From positions 372,001-436,000 of the forward strand of contig NZ_JAPFQN010000005.1 in the NCBI RefSeq assembly GCF_026241165.1: a stretch of DNA of 64,000 nt, read 5' to 3'. Positions 19,301 through 27,248 of this stretch are shown here, piece by piece; positions within the stretch are counted from its first letter, which is position 1, and every line of letters starts with the position of its first letter. The position numbers and the translations under genes were made by a program. Under the pieces are notes generated by a model. It saw only the letters and a program-made list of their open reading frames with translations. It made no database searches and was not told where the DNA came from. The DNA comes from Mangrovivirga halotolerans. GTDB taxonomy: Bacteria; Bacteroidota; Bacteroidia; Cytophagales; Cyclobacteriaceae.

Positions 19301-19573
19301 TAATGTAAAAGGTTTGTCTTGTTGTAATGTAGTATGCTTTAATTGATAGTATTCAATTCGATTTTTAGTCTGATTATCATTGTAGTACTCTGAAACATCT
19401 ATTACGTATTCCCCTGCTTTTTTCCTCTCATTTGATCCTTCTATAAATACTGATACAAGGTTTGAAGTAGGTTGTATCAACTTCAAGCAACGCCTAGCAG
19501 CCCATCGATAATGGAAGACATCTCCTGCACGAGAATATGAAACCAGGTCGTTATTTTGGGAATCTAATCTCAC
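13316..19573 (-). CDS. Avs3-like STAND NTPase with N-terminal Cap4/DUF4297-type nuclease domain
   Basis: 2085 aa, cytosolic. The N-terminal nuclease-like domain (about 1-235) contains GDVFHYRWAARRCLKLI, Asp59 and the strand RIEYYQLKH (Glu74, Gln77, Lys79), fitting a PD-(D/E)XK/Cap4-like active site. The STAND ATPase follows: Walker A EGGVGKS (Gly279-Ser284), Walker B LYILIDAADN (Asp381, Asp384), an Arg418 sensor in YLCRPER and the NxLxPFSxEE element near 435-445. The rest (about 500-2085) is a long helical repeat region, the target sensor in known Avs proteins, with a beta-rich C-terminus. Known Avs3 proteins recognise phage terminase large subunit and then degrade DNA. The two-gene layout and size match AVAST type 3; target identity here is inference. 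Confidence 0.78.
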   Translation of the reverse strand: MRLDSQNNDLVSYSRAGDVFHYRWAARRCLKLIQPTSNLVSVFIEGSNERKKAGEYVIDVSEYYNDNQTKNRIEYYQLKHTTLQQDKPFTLSILKDTIVGFAERYKQHSKEKSLSGVSFTIITNRKIDETLKQNISSISGGGDKVNKRFVQTIKKYTELKGNKLMQFCSLLNFADSEGDYLDQEGDLMIEMSRLQPGMIDTAQVDSIVSLVQRKVLPDSNRKIIKEDILRPFGVTSIGQLFPAPPLFEELDKITHREQYLNIINSIKTADQPTIIQAEGGVGKSVFSQYVLQVLPEGSLGIAYDCFGSGKYRTRSKPRHRHRDALVQIANELASLGHCDSMVIKDTTQVSDIVHGFLVRIESSIKSLKQTVASAQLYILIDAADNAEMAAQECGDSCFANELLKEDFPHDCKLVYLCRPERTHLLKPSSSISILNLQPFSIEETFENLKKHFQEANENQALEFHRLTSGNPRVQMNAISAGHACINELLEFLGPSGTSVEQQIEDQLNAAVNKIKDNLTSDYQSSVDKICKGLASLPPNIPLEVLAKASEVSIEEVKSFIIDIGRSLWMRDSSSVHFRDEPTETWFRNTFLSTEEDFRSYVKILEPLASYFTYVAEILPQLYLQAGKYDDLIEIALSDKLLPASNPIDKRNVLVYRLQFAFKAALRSANYKDAIQLALRAGEEVAGDQRQQSLFQNNIDLLPKLQDDLKVQEVAFKKILRSSWEGSENIYTASLLSEIKEFNGDAQGYLRSAMNWLHIYFEESKKKNDRYRENGVSREDILELAYVFLNLNGAKSCLKFLDSIKPKEFIFQVVRQLVNRLIDSGRFDEIDQILKNARENKFHVVAIVSELVKVGRFAEADDIEKCLKMLANSKMRIKKPKDSYHDNLTPSIVGFLEVCLHRMMEDSLITKTLDYYVPNVASQGAGSRYESKKSITFLKALSIRCVISKISEINLDDLMPKVYKSEDKKRSYSDEIKEFKEVIGGLFPWYLLRAQLISGDIDDLANKAKQADEDSKRAIIGRYRAYDDLPKEIAGILSSILIYCKKLKLEAIQQYFKDYLQNNSSFTIGQRIHLLRAGNRANHLNSALTEIESSTYKMVRGLKESRPEEVAGDYISLARAVLSSSKDDAAVYFEDAIDIISKFGDEIVERWEAVESLGKASNSHSSDELAYRFVRCAELVGENVYREKHWNRSRAIVTCVNMSPQIGISALSRWRDREIGIFEYQLEDILRYLVKSKVISSDLGWSLARFLPNYNLLDFLSICLINGSSFKERNKIFNDAFEWVRKEGATTGYWMQMKSLADQYKIRNSDLNNVVNSCETQIKSSKPSELEKDKEEVANLQEGGNWDIIFRELDVLTSSGVSTLLKRYNLEIHEKQNHIIWDINDLYTELFLRIDPKDILRLVDSFLYAENIGYYDYIKFLSFIPNEWKSKVSFNKKWPEIIKEFGARFAYDLVYNYSYESAIRDLNIDDDLSNELRKGIFQRLSQGQEFTNASILFRFVQHASAFIDASQAANLLDYALSRFEIHIEDDFGDGPWNKWLYVSDDIDRNIAGFIWSSLGSPRSETRWKACHVIKKLADFGCANVLKSLLEWLEYDQVDAFGSKKYPFYNLHARQYLLIAFSRVSIDAPEVLVDYKGKFQKYSHLEPHVLIQKFASEIALNIEKAIPGTYSCREISSLEGVGKSKFKAKKEKYGYRTDSYLHQKGEVNTNIEFNFGWDFDEYWFKPLGEVFGVPGKQIQDLCADVVYNKWGLETKTGYNNDPRVNLWNRSQERDTWHTHSEYPKADNWDFYISYHSMLIVAAKLVENMTVLIEEYDDGLVNEWESWLSGHILTLNDGRWLADLRDPLPINKPDWVNSNLSKEWINNIKDDDLLKYLSLYNDEGNWLNVYGEWSERKEHYHEECTINSSLVLKETSSSLQKSLLTVKNFQDYKLPNFGESNFEISEGKFQLKGWINEPYYNNGIDRFDPYAVGIKAPLPSIGESYMELLKITPDPMKKTWHLNKNDKVFKLHSWSSALKYEIKPERSGIRITGEIEILKTLCQELNCCIIIEITLRREIDSQFRPKDYKFIPAKHKIFLLTENGTIKE

Positions 19574-19865
19574 TAAAAAAATTATTTAAATACCTAATAA
19601 ATAGATTCAAATACTAATTTTTAAATCTATATAGCTAACTATTTTAATTATAAATTGAATCCAATTTATAATAAATTAATAATACTACTTCTTTTAATTG
19701 CTACAAAATCATAGTTAACTAAATATCATAATTTAAAAAGCTCATTTGAATACATTCATAGCTTTCAGAAAACTTCCTAAGTTAACAGATTTCATAAATA
19801 TTTTAGTAATATTTATAAGATATACAATAATTTATTTCTTTAGAGATTAGTGTTAAATATCAACA

Positions 19866-20648
19866 TTAATTAAAATAACTGCGGCTTTTAAATGTATTCC
19901 CTTGACAACTATTAGAAATACCAAATATAACAATTACCCCAAATATTAAAGCTACTATCCCCCACCCCGCTTCATCTTTCTTTTCTTCAAATTTAAAATG
20001 TTCTCTCACCTCTTTCTTTGAAGGTTTTTGAACCCAATCTTGATTTACTATATCTTCGAAAAGACCTTTAGTGTGGCTTTTAACAAATTCAGGGTCTGAT
20101 TGACACTTTAATCTATTATCAAAATAAAAATGAGATAAATCTATTCTTATGGTTGGTATACCTGATTCCCTAATTTTCTCAGCTTTTTGTTTAGTGATAT
20201 CATTAGTTACAACAACCTCAATAGCTATCTTAAGTCCACTTTCAGAAAAAACTGTAGCATCAAACCTGATATTCTCATGACTATTATCTTCTACTATTGT
20301 CATTAAAGGAATAATTGGAATTATCTGTTGAGGAACTTTAAAATTCTCAGTAATGAAGCCCTTGATATGAATTCTACCAGCTTTAGCTATGTACTCTTGC
20401 ATGTATAAATGAAGAAGAGTCATAGGCTTCCATTCATGCTCAAACCCTGGTCTATGCTTAAAAAAATAATTTCCTTTCGGTGATCTAGCTAAAATCAATA
20501 TTCGTTCAGAATCCTTACAGTTTTCACATGGACAAAAATAATTTAAATTGATGCCTTTAAGTTCTAGTTGTCGAGCTTCTGAGGGTGTTACAATCTCACC
20601 TTCTTTTGGATCATTAATTAGCGCTATTGGATTTTTAAACATTATCAT
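19866..20648 (-). CDS. CoiA-like nuclease-domain protein with C-terminal transmembrane anchor
   Basis: 260 aa. An N-terminal zinc-ribbon-like part has FCPCENC (Cys39, 41, 44) followed by YFFKHRPGFEHE, the place where CoiA-type proteins have their His-rich HFxH...E signature. The nuclease-like core follows: RFDATVF (Asp130), then IAIEVVVTND (Glu144), then KQKAEKIRESGIPTIRIDLS (Asp170), a PD-(D/E)XK arrangement. A single hydrophobic helix (about 235-251, GWGIVALIFGVIVIFGIS) near the C-terminus would tether it to the membrane. It stands alone, 292 bp (no gene visible) upstream of the Avs3-like gene, inside the transposon. Nuclease activity is inferred; a defence role is suggested by location. 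Confidence 0.6.
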   Translation of the reverse strand: MIMFKNPIALINDPKEGEIVTPSEARQLELKGINLNYFCPCENCKDSERILILARSPKGNYFFKHRPGFEHEWKPMTLLHLYMQEYIAKAGRIHIKGFITENFKVPQQIIPIIPLMTIVEDNSHENIRFDATVFSESGLKIAIEVVVTNDITKQKAEKIRESGIPTIRIDLSHFYFDNRLKCQSDPEFVKSHTKGLFEDIVNQDWVQKPSKKEVREHFKFEEKKDEAGWGIVALIFGVIVIFGISNSCQGNTFKSRSYFN

Positions 20649-20896
20649 AATTATATTTTGATTTCACTAAACAACAATCAAAAATACAAAATATAATTTG
20701 TTAAAAAAATATATATTAAAAATTTTATTCTTAAAAACGTCGTAAACCCATTTATAATTTTCCAAATCGATAAAATATCTAGATTCTATTTCTTTATAAA
20801 ACGATTAAATTAGTTAGAGTCAAATGAGATGTATTTTATAAACAATATACCCCTATCAGTTTTGTCTAGAAACCATTTAAAGATTAATATAACACT

Positions 20897-21529
20897 ATGA
20901 ATAAAATTACTTTCCAAGAATTAGAAGACTGGTTTGATAATGTCACCAATATTATGACTGACTTAAATGTGTGTATTTCAAATTATGAAGTATACTTTAA
21001 GGAAGAATACAAGGATAACCAATCAATAATTGAAAATGATTTTTTTACTTATCATTTATATCAGATAAGATTTATTACTGTGGTTCAACTTTCAAAATTA
21101 TTTATTGAAAATAAGAAAACTCACAAACTAAATTATTTTACCCTCTGTAATAAATTAATAAACAGTAATTATGCATCATGTTTAAAAAAGCAATTAGAAA
21201 TTAACTCAGAATCAAATTTTTCAAACCCGCCATTTAAAACAAAAAATGAAATAATTGAAGAGGCTAGGTCAATTCAAAAGCTACTTGATGATAATGAAAG
21301 TTTAATTAGAAATCTACATGATCTTAGAGACAAATATTATGCACATACTGATCCAAATCCGGGATTGATTAGAGCTCAACCATATCAAGAAATGGTTCAA
21401 CTTTATAAGCTATCGGAATTCATAATTAAGCAGTTATTCAATAAAATACTAGATAAGTCGGTTAATTTCAACACTAACTATTCTGGTCAAATAGAAAATC
21501 TATTTAATGTAGTAATGCAAGATGATTGA
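20897..21529 (+). CDS. HEPN/AbiU2-like domain protein
   Basis: 210 aa, all-helical in appearance. The segment LIRNLHDLRDKYYAHTDPN contains an R-x5-H motif (Arg144, His150) in the context seen in AbiU2-type HEPN domains (LRxxRxKxxAHxD). HEPN proteins with R-x4-6-H are often RNases in abortive infection or toxin systems. No MNT nucleotidyltransferase antitoxin lies beside it. It is the only plus-strand gene in the transposon, divergent from the CoiA-like gene over 248 bp. Function as a toxin is inference. Confidence 0.6.
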   Translation: MNKITFQELEDWFDNVTNIMTDLNVCISNYEVYFKEEYKDNQSIIENDFFTYHLYQIRFITVVQLSKLFIENKKTHKLNYFTLCNKLINSNYASCLKKQLEINSESNFSNPPFKTKNEIIEEARSIQKLLDDNESLIRNLHDLRDKYYAHTDPNPGLIRAQPYQEMVQLYKLSEFIIKQLFNKILDKSVNFNTNYSGQIENLFNVVMQDD

Positions 21530-21725
21530 CATATTCTAAATACCCATTTAAAAGGATGAATTAATAATATAGACGAAATTTTTTATTTCAATTACTTGTT
21601 TTGTCAATGGTAACCCTACAAGCGAATTATTAGGTATATCAATTTCTAATTTAAATCATTCAATAAATATTTTATTTTTTTCAATAAAAATTGATCATTT
21701 TTCTAAATTTAATTTATTATTGTCA

Positions 21726-21899
21726 TTAACATTCATAACTAATTATTTTTGCTCCATTATGAGTTTCATCTGGAAATAATTCTTTGTGGGCCTGAAGATC
21801 CTTTTCAGCATCAGATTTTTCATAATGAGCCATTCCTTCCCAATCATGATCTGGACAACTCGCCCTATAACATTTCTTTTTATTTTTTTTATCATCCAT
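21726..21899 (-). CDS. 57-aa Cys/His-rich microprotein
   Basis: A minus-strand frame from ATG to TAA encodes 57 residues with high charge and an ordered Cys/His pattern: KKCYRASCPDHDWEGMAHYE, then DLQAHKELFPDETHNG and a final YEC. C-x4-C with several following His residues suggests a small zinc-binding fold. It lies in an otherwise empty 571-bp gap (21530-22100). The composition is far more protein-like than the overlapping plus-strand frame, which is rich in Phe, His and Tyr as antisense frames are. No ribosome binding site is obvious, as is common here. Family not recognised. Confidence 0.5.
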   Translation of the reverse strand: MDDKKNKKKCYRASCPDHDWEGMAHYEKSDAEKDLQAHKELFPDETHNGAKIISYEC

Positions 21900-22100
21900 T
21901 TTTCAATTCATTTATTATTTACGATTTCTGTATGCATTATTCTTAGTCATTAAATTTCAAAATTAAGACCATTTAAAAATATTAAAATTGTAAAATCAAA
22001 ATAAGGTTAAAAAAGGAGCTTTCTACAATTTTACTATTTTAATTAAAATTATCATTTATCAACCAAAATCCTTAATTGGAAATATTTTCTAAATATTAAA

Positions 22101-22877
22101 TCAATAGTGAATTATTTGATTACTCCATTTTGAAGAACCTTCATATAGGGATATAAACTTTGAAAATGAAACCTCATGAACTCCTCCATCACCAGGATCA
22201 ATATATTTTATTTTAGTTTTATCTGAACCATCCCCATTTATCCCAATAATTACCAATGCATGGATGGTCCCTAAAGGTGGGTTTGAGTCTACAGTTATTG
22301 ATAAGGGACCATTTTCTTTTAGTAAAGAAAACCAACCTTTTATTGAAGGATTAAGACCTTGTATCACATTTAACCCAACTAAATCATAAAATTTTTGTTC
22401 TTCAACTTCGTTTATTCCTTTATTTTCTCGAAATATTTTGACATAATTATTACTAGAGGGAAATCGACTTAATGCATCTAAAATTGTGAATGACTGTTTT
22501 TTCTTCCAAGAATATAGCATTGTATATGCTGTTGCCCAACAGGCCATACTATATGGTTGCTTTATTGCTGGAACACTAGATACCTCATAATCAACTCGTA
22601 CCGAGGAACTCTTTACTATTGAAGGACTACAGATATCTTTACATTTAGATGTCCATTTCTCTGAAGCTTTCTTATTACATTCATCAATCTTGGATTGATC
22701 GCTCCTTGCAGAATTTAAACATTTTGCTAATTCCATTTGAATTTCTTGTGTGCATTTAACACAAGGGTTTTGATCAATGGAAGACTCTTTTAAAAAAGGT
22801 AATTGTTTCGTGTCTGCTTTTTCGCCGCAGCTGGTATAAAGCAACATAAGGGCAAGCATCTTAAGTAAGTATTTCAT
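22101..22877 (-). CDS. Papain-like cysteine protease lipoprotein
   Basis: 258 aa. The signal peptide ends at LLYTSCGEK with lipid-acceptor candidate Cys17. A short Cys-rich segment follows with six cysteines (39, 42, 53, 67, 79, 83) as CxxC, C, C and CxxxC, probably disulfide-bonded. The C-terminal half is a papain-like/C39-type domain: KQPYSMACWATAYTMLYSW with nucleophile Cys113, HALVIIGINGDG with His206 and KYIDPGDGG with Asp227. It would act outside the cytoplasmic membrane. Its gene begins 6 bp after the stop of the 1454-aa PDZ protein gene, so it is the third gene of that operon. Confidence 0.78.
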   Translation of the reverse strand: MKYLLKMLALMLLYTSCGEKADTKQLPFLKESSIDQNPCVKCTQEIQMELAKCLNSARSDQSKIDECNKKASEKWTSKCKDICSPSIVKSSSVRVDYEVSSVPAIKQPYSMACWATAYTMLYSWKKKQSFTILDALSRFPSSNNYVKIFRENKGINEVEEQKFYDLVGLNVIQGLNPSIKGWFSLLKENGPLSITVDSNPPLGTIHALVIIGINGDGSDKTKIKYIDPGDGGVHEVSFSKFISLYEGSSKWSNQIIHY

Positions 22878-22883
22878 AATCTA

Positions 22884-25800
22884 TTATTTTATTTGATATG
22901 TAAAAACCAATCTCTTACGAATATCTTGGCGTGGATTATATGAATTACTTAACTCATCCATAGAAAAGAAATTATCATCTCCAAATTCATTCACTTCATA
23001 ATATTCGAATTCTTCAATAAATATTTTTTTGGGCCGAAAATCATTGAATTCTTTAATCTCCCTCTGAATTTCTGATAATCCTTTAAAACCAAAACCTCCA
23101 TTAGAATATCGCTTAATCAAATTAATGGTTCTTACTGAATTATTTATTTTCTTATCTCTTACAAGTTGTTGAAAAGCTCCTTCCTTATGTTTTTCCAAGA
23201 TTAAATACCATTCAAGCCTTTTATTATTTAACTGATTTATCAGCGAATTATCTAATTCAGGAATATAATTATCCAAATCAATTTTTCGCTGAGGAATTAA
23301 CTGCACTTGGGAAGTCATTATTACCGTGGAGAAGCGATAATCATACTTATTCTCTTCAACAATTGCATTTGGCTGATACCTTGCTATAGCAAATTTGATA
23401 AAAGGAAAATATTGATCCTTTATTGATTGAATATTGATTTTTATATCACAATAAAACTTTTTTTGAAATTTATCAAACTGAACATCAAAAGCCATTGCAT
23501 CTAGATGCTTTTTCTCAGTTGGTTTTTTAAGTGGCACTGTGAATTTTGACGGAGAGCGGTCTAAAAGGCGGTAATCAATTTCGGGATAATTAACATTCTG
23601 ATCAAACACTTTATCATAGATATCACCATAATTTTCACTATTCATTCTTCTAGATGTAGTCATAGGGTCTTTTCCTATTTCTGAAACCAAACCTTCATAA
23701 GAATCAAGAATTGTGTTCTCTTCTTTAGACTCAAGGCACAAATAAATAACTGCAAGCTTTTCTCCAGCACCAGATGAATACCAATCTTGTCCTAGATATA
23801 CCCTAAAGGTATCATTTGATCTGGTGATTTTCTTTCCATCTTTTGACTTATGCCACGCAAAAATGGGAATAATTGATTCTACAATTGGCGCATCTGGCTT
23901 TTTAGAACTTTTAATTTTATGTTGTCCCAGGTTAGCATTAATTGAAAATTCACTCTCGTCTGGAAAAAAATCTTTAAATCTTGAAACAGCCTCTAAGCTA
24001 TAATTGACTTCGTAAAACTTTGTATTTCCTAGTGAATGTTCAAACCCTTCAAACGCTTTTAAAAAACCAACTTCATCTTCCTCATCATTAAATTTAAGGC
24101 TGTATTCCTTTATACCCTTTAAAAATACTTCAGCTTTATAAGTCTCGTTCTGCCTTTGGTATTGAATTTTAATTGCTTCTCCAGGACTATAGGATTGCAT
24201 TAATTTTTTCATTTCACTAGAATCGGATATGAAATCATCATTTATCTTAGTTAAGGTATCTCCTACTAAAAGACCAGCTTCAAATATTGGGCTATTAGCT
24301 TTAATATATTTAATCTTACATTTATCATCCAATTTGACGCCCATTAAATGTTCGTATGAATGTGTTGTCTCTCCTAGATTAGAAAAACTCTTACTATATA
24401 CTTTATTTTCAAGTCTGTAGCCTTTTTCTTCTTTTAGATCAATAACAACCTCATTGAAGCTAGCCAAAAGGATAAACTCACCACTAGTAGCTGCTGGAAA
24501 CAGGCAAAAATCAGTAGCCTTTTTATTCTTATAAAGCTTTCCAAATTCGAATGATTTAAAGCGAATCTTAAGATTTTCTTCCGGATTTCTATCTTGAATT
24601 TCACTAATTATTGAATAATTATTTGTAAAATCCACTTGTTCACAGATTATCATCGGCTTTTGAACTGCATGTATAAATGTTAAGGGTTTTTTTTTCGTGA
24701 TTTCTATTTTACCGTCTTCGTAAGTGTCAATGTCTGAAAAATGACCATAAAAGATACATCCTTCAATCGAATACGCCATGGGGTTAATATTTACAACACT
24801 CCTGATAGAACCATTTGAAATAATTCCCGGTGGTAGTTTGACAAGAATTGAGTTAGAGGCATCACCAGAGATATCCACATTACCGGCACTTCCAAGATTC
24901 AAGCTATAAAATTTATGGTCCAAATAGTCTTTTGATTTCCATTCAATAGATGTTACCTCTTTATTAAATATATTTTCTTTACTTTCACGAATCCAACTGG
25001 TATTTAACCAAACTGACACTGCCTTCACAGCTGGATCTGTAATAAATGGGATTTCAATATCTGAATTGAAAATCTCAATATGTTTATCCGGTCTATAGGC
25101 TGCTTTACTGAAAGCCTGAACAAGTTTGCTGCCTTCAGGGCTATCCATAACACCATGAACTTCAGCAAAATTCATGGTGCACTTTGCTGCCGATATGGAT
25201 CTACTGCAGTCCCCATCAAAAGAGGGTGTATTGTTAGTGATTCTCGTCTTGATTACAAGAGTACTTAACTGTTCTCCGGCATACTTTGCAATCATTTCTC
25301 GCTTATATTTAATTGATTTCTCAATTTCATATTTTCCGTCAGGTTGCTTTACTTTATTCTTTTCCTTTATGCGTTTTATTTTAAAAATGTTTTTGGTAAA
25401 AAACAACTCTGGTGGCTCAACATGTTCCAGTCTCTTATATTCTTCACTATCAACCCAATATTTTTCATTATCTTGATTTTTCTTAGATGCGACACTAGTC
25501 TCTACACTATTGCCTGCAAGGTCAACAACCCTAAGCTTGAAGCGGTATTTTCTACCAAATCGCAAAGAAGTCAGTGATTTTTTCTGTGGTATAATATTTA
25601 TTAATTCGAAATCATTATATTCCTTATCTTCTTCTGAAAATGTTTCGTCTTGGGGATATTTACCCAAGTGTGGGCAGGTTAATGACCAGTTATTCCAGCG
25701 AAAAATTTCTTCATCAACATATAATTCGCCAGATTGACCTACCTGAGCAGATTCAGTAACCCAAGGTTCATCACAATAATTATTTATAATGATTTTTTGT

Positions 25801-27248
25801 TTTTCTACATTAGAATATTTAGAGTAATCAATTGCATAACTTGCCATGCGCTTACATAATGATCTGAATTCCTTTTCTGGGTTTCCATTTTCATCTAAAA
25901 CTGTAACATCCACCCTATATCCTACGTCTAAATTATGTCCAAACATCACCATTTCATTAACTGGGATGGTTTTAGTTCCAGTATTATTAATTTCTTTATT
26001 AAATCTATCAGGACTATTCCGAACAGCGACATTGATTGGATGATTAAGTTTTAATTGCTCAATTTGTGCCCCAGAAGATTTAGATTCACCAATATTTACA
26101 TCAATCTTCAACCCAATACCATTAGAAGTTAAATCAAGTGCCTTGCTTGACCCATCAAAAAAATTGTCTTCGAGACTTTTTCGTGACGCACTGTCAATGT
26201 TTGCCATTTCCAATTTGCGCTCTAACATTTTACGATCAAACTGCTCAGCGCGAAGTGTGTAATGGGGATTAAAGCTCACAAGGTGCCCATTGCTTACGGT
26301 AAAATATTTATCTTCCAATTGTTGAGCATAGCCCAATGCAAAAATATTATTAGCTTTACTAATTACAACTTTTGTCCAAGGGGTTTCAAATTCTATCTCA
26401 TTTAAAAAATTAGACCATTTTATAGAACCTGAAATGCCTTTTGCTTTAAAGTCATCTAAACCCGTTATTCGAACTACATTTTTTGATTCATCAACAGATG
26501 CTGATGAAACGGTATAATCAAAAATCCAACCCGTGAGACGCATAAGATGCGGATAATCGGATAATACAGATATTTTTTTATGGAACTCCTGATTTTCTTT
26601 ATTTCTCAGACGGATTTCGTCAATGGACATTTTTCTTGCGCCAAGGTCTTCATACGCTCTCATATTTGCCATTTGAGGTCTTTCGGCTGCTTTAAAAGTT
26701 CCAACTTCATCCCTCACCCTTACATTTGGTGCATAATTGCTCGCTAAGCCAATGTATAGCTGACTCAGCGAGCAATTACCTTTCTCAAATTCTTCTATCC
26801 AGGCTGCAGCATGATCTTTTGTTTTCTTAAGCTTCTTTAATTCTTCAATATCATATATTGTAGGAATTAGGGGGGTCAGCTCTGATATCTCAGCTTGATC
26901 AACCGTCCAGGCGCTTACCGGAGTAGATTCTTGAAAGAGTCTTTTCCAAAGTGTTTTCCCTTTAGATATTGCAGTAATTTTTTGAAGTTCAAACTTATCA
27001 AAAAGACAATTGTGATTTTTTACATCAATAATCTCATTATTCTTTTCTTCCAGTTTTGCAAATGAAGCCTGAACATTTAAATTTTTAGTAAAAAATTCTT
27101 TGTATTCATCCCAATTTAAAACTTCGTAATATTCCTTTAACTTTCCTGATATTGGCAGCTTCGGTGTTAAAAATATAGAAAATTTCAATTGTTCATTTTC
27201 TATACCATTTGGCAATACAGTGCATGTAATTTTAGTATTTTTTCCCAT
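22884..27248 (-). CDS. Giant uncharacterised protein with PDZ domain (about 1454 aa), second gene of the unknown operon
   Basis: The ATG at 27248 (MGKNTKITCTVLPNG) is preferred over one at 27272; it overlaps the upstream gene by 17 bp. No signal peptide or membrane helix. Landmarks: YPHLMRLTGWIFDYTV (about 240-255), a beta-rich middle with WVDSEEYKRLEHVEPPELFF, a PDZ-like domain at about 964-1037 (IKANSPIFEAGLLVGDTLTK, then GEAIKIQYQRQ) and, near the C-terminus, PFIKFAIARYQPNAIVEE followed by QVQLIPQR. From memory the YPxLLRxLGLxxDL and YPFVRLALARYQP motifs recur in large unannotated proteins of actinobacteria, cyanobacteria and myxobacteria. I know of no assigned function. It sits between a Tat-exported partner and a protease lipoprotein. 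Confidence 0.72.
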   Translation of the reverse strand: MGKNTKITCTVLPNGIENEQLKFSIFLTPKLPISGKLKEYYEVLNWDEYKEFFTKNLNVQASFAKLEEKNNEIIDVKNHNCLFDKFELQKITAISKGKTLWKRLFQESTPVSAWTVDQAEISELTPLIPTIYDIEELKKLKKTKDHAAAWIEEFEKGNCSLSQLYIGLASNYAPNVRVRDEVGTFKAAERPQMANMRAYEDLGARKMSIDEIRLRNKENQEFHKKISVLSDYPHLMRLTGWIFDYTVSSASVDESKNVVRITGLDDFKAKGISGSIKWSNFLNEIEFETPWTKVVISKANNIFALGYAQQLEDKYFTVSNGHLVSFNPHYTLRAEQFDRKMLERKLEMANIDSASRKSLEDNFFDGSSKALDLTSNGIGLKIDVNIGESKSSGAQIEQLKLNHPINVAVRNSPDRFNKEINNTGTKTIPVNEMVMFGHNLDVGYRVDVTVLDENGNPEKEFRSLCKRMASYAIDYSKYSNVEKQKIIINNYCDEPWVTESAQVGQSGELYVDEEIFRWNNWSLTCPHLGKYPQDETFSEEDKEYNDFELINIIPQKKSLTSLRFGRKYRFKLRVVDLAGNSVETSVASKKNQDNEKYWVDSEEYKRLEHVEPPELFFTKNIFKIKRIKEKNKVKQPDGKYEIEKSIKYKREMIAKYAGEQLSTLVIKTRITNNTPSFDGDCSRSISAAKCTMNFAEVHGVMDSPEGSKLVQAFSKAAYRPDKHIEIFNSDIEIPFITDPAVKAVSVWLNTSWIRESKENIFNKEVTSIEWKSKDYLDHKFYSLNLGSAGNVDISGDASNSILVKLPPGIISNGSIRSVVNINPMAYSIEGCIFYGHFSDIDTYEDGKIEITKKKPLTFIHAVQKPMIICEQVDFTNNYSIISEIQDRNPEENLKIRFKSFEFGKLYKNKKATDFCLFPAATSGEFILLASFNEVVIDLKEEKGYRLENKVYSKSFSNLGETTHSYEHLMGVKLDDKCKIKYIKANSPIFEAGLLVGDTLTKINDDFISDSSEMKKLMQSYSPGEAIKIQYQRQNETYKAEVFLKGIKEYSLKFNDEEDEVGFLKAFEGFEHSLGNTKFYEVNYSLEAVSRFKDFFPDESEFSINANLGQHKIKSSKKPDAPIVESIIPIFAWHKSKDGKKITRSNDTFRVYLGQDWYSSGAGEKLAVIYLCLESKEENTILDSYEGLVSEIGKDPMTTSRRMNSENYGDIYDKVFDQNVNYPEIDYRLLDRSPSKFTVPLKKPTEKKHLDAMAFDVQFDKFQKKFYCDIKINIQSIKDQYFPFIKFAIARYQPNAIVEENKYDYRFSTVIMTSQVQLIPQRKIDLDNYIPELDNSLINQLNNKRLEWYLILEKHKEGAFQQLVRDKKINNSVRTINLIKRYSNGGFGFKGLSEIQREIKEFNDFRPKKIFIEEFEYYEVNEFGDDNFFSMDELSNSYNPRQDIRKRLVFTYQIK

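Noticed and set aside
21749-21946. Plus-strand open frame opposite the 57-aa microprotein
   Set aside because: Its Phe/His/Tyr-rich translation is typical of antisense reading; the minus-strand frame has sensible composition.
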